Made by a program: the position numbers and the translations under genes. A DNA stretch of 5,980 nucleotides from Clostridiales bacterium (GTDB taxonomy: Bacteria; Bacillota; Clostridia; Oscillospirales; CAG-272), in assembly GCA_012511425.1 (NCBI GenBank), contig JAAZGC010000142.1, positions 1-5,980 on the forward strand, written 5' to 3'. Positions 5,526 through 5,980 of the stretch are shown in pieces (the stretch's first letter is position 1; each line of letters begins with the position of its first letter). A model generated the notes under the pieces. That model did no database searches. It was not told the origin of the DNA and saw only the letters and a list, made by a program, of their open reading frames with translations.

Positions 5526-5980
5526 TTACTCGTCCTTTGAAACCGGCGCCGGGTCGGGAGCTTCCTCTACCTCGGCGGATGAAGTTTCCTCTTTTTTCGG
5601 CTTCTTCGGTTTCTTCGGTTTCTTCGAAACCGGAACGGCGGACTTCGCTTCCTCCGCTGCGGCAAGGACATCCTCGATTTCGTCAACGGTGCGGCGGAGC
5701 GCCTCAAGCCGCACATTCAGGCGGCAGATTTCCTGCGACAGCGGGTCGGGAGTGCGGGTCTGGTCGAAGGGATCGACCTTGCGGTTTTCGCGGCGGACTA
5801 CCCGCGCCGGGATGCCGACGGCGGTCGAATTTTCCGGAATCTCGGTAAGCACGACCGCATTGGCGGCGATTTTGACGTTGTCGCCTATCTTCATCGGACC
5901 TAACACCTTCGCGCCGGTGCCGACCATTACGTTGTTGCCGAGCGTCGGATGGCGCTTGCCGGTTTCCTTGCCGGTGCCGC
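5526..5980 (-). CDS. cysE: Serine O-acetyltransferase, C-terminal part
   Basis: Makes O-acetylserine from serine and acetyl-CoA, the first committed step of cysteine synthesis; cytoplasmic. The window holds the last 150 residues and the stop; the N terminus lies beyond the right edge. The frame reads GTGKETGKRHPTLGNNVMVG, the left-handed beta-helix region with the active-site histidine in RHP (equivalent to E. coli CysE H193, at 5949-5951). Hexapeptide repeats follow (VLGPMKIGDNVKIAANAVVL), then the closing TAVGIPARVVRR. After the family-typical KVDPFDQTRTPDPL comes a heptad-like helix (LNVRLEALRRTVDEIEDVL), also seen in relatives. The last 40 or so residues are unusual: four KK pairs split by prolines, then an acidic Ser/Glu/Pro-rich end. 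The methionine at 5927 is internal, not a start. Adjacency to cysS couples cysteine supply with cysteine charging. Confidence 0.92.
   Translation of the reverse strand, partial: GTGKETGKRHPTLGNNVMVGTGAKVLGPMKIGDNVKIAANAVVLTEIPENSTAVGIPARVVRRENRKVDPFDQTRTPDPLSQEICRLNVRLEALRRTVDEIEDVLAAAEEAKSAVPVSKKPKKPKKPKKEETSSAEVEEAPDPAPVSKDE
5592..5627. repeat. 9-base tandem repeat encoding a Lys-Lys-Pro tail in cysE
   Basis: About four copies of a nine-base unit, AAGAAACCG on the coding strand with small third-position changes, encode SKKPKKPKKPKK near the end of the serine acetyltransferase. The period keeps the frame, so copy number can change without breaking the gene. The basic block is followed by an acidic end, and both lie outside the catalytic fold. 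Confidence 0.85.

Noticed and set aside
4463..5848. A 461-codon plus-strand open frame opposite cysS and cysE
   Set aside because: It lies entirely antisense to cysS and the end of cysE, both clearly identified. Its protein has no recognisable motifs, and long antisense frames are expected opposite GC-biased codons.
1..5980. CRISPR arrays, tRNA or rRNA genes, insertion-sequence ends, toxin-antitoxin or defence genes
   Set aside because: I found no regularly spaced repeats, cloverleaf sequence, transposase frame or terminal inverted repeats. The only repeats are short and mostly within genes.

Overview
The window looks like a piece of a Clostridia-type Bacillota genome, most likely an Oscillospirales or similar gut anaerobe. 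This is inferred from three things: a yqhQ (DUF1385)-prmC pair, a cysE-cysS pair, and remnants of a solute-binding lipoprotein of the kind that is abundant in those genomes. Base composition is moderately GC-rich in genes, with sharply AT-rich gaps. Every gene I can support lies on the minus strand, so transcription runs from high to low coordinates.

Right to left: the C-terminal half of a serine O-acetyltransferase (cysE, 5526-5980, cut by the window edge) is followed 49 bases later by cysteinyl-tRNA synthetase (cysS, 4073-5476). The cysS end overlaps by 16 bases the start of a ThiF/E1-like enzyme that best fits tRNA threonylcarbamoyladenosine dehydratase (tcdA, 3285-4088). After a 97-base AT-rich gap comes the membrane protein YqhQ/DUF1385 (2021-3187). 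Its end overlaps by 20 bases the start of the release-factor glutamine methyltransferase prmC (1210-2040). Directly after prmC lies a broken extracellular solute-binding protein gene (322-1209). It lacks its signal peptide, is frameshifted near its N terminus, and has lost its middle. A good sigma-A-like promoter (297-325) that begins inside the pseudogene's stop codon then drives the start of a gene that runs off the left edge (1-220). That gene's N terminus resembles a pyruvate formate-lyase/glycyl-radical enzyme.

Functionally the right half is housekeeping: cysteine precursor synthesis, cysteine charging of tRNA, and tRNA modification, probably as one transcript. YqhQ and PrmC form a second translationally coupled pair. 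In many Clostridia prmC is followed by prfA, whose product PrmC methylates. Here prfA is absent and a decayed transporter gene sits in its place, so the synteny is broken at about 1210.

I see no CRISPR array, RNA gene, insertion sequence or defence system, and no convincing new system. The points most worth checking are the multiply damaged pseudogene, the yqhQ/prmC boundary (a long low-complexity tail against a shortened PrmC head), the 18-base tandem repeat inside prmC, the lysine-proline repeat tail on the acetyltransferase, and the palindrome-flanked promoter at 287-325.
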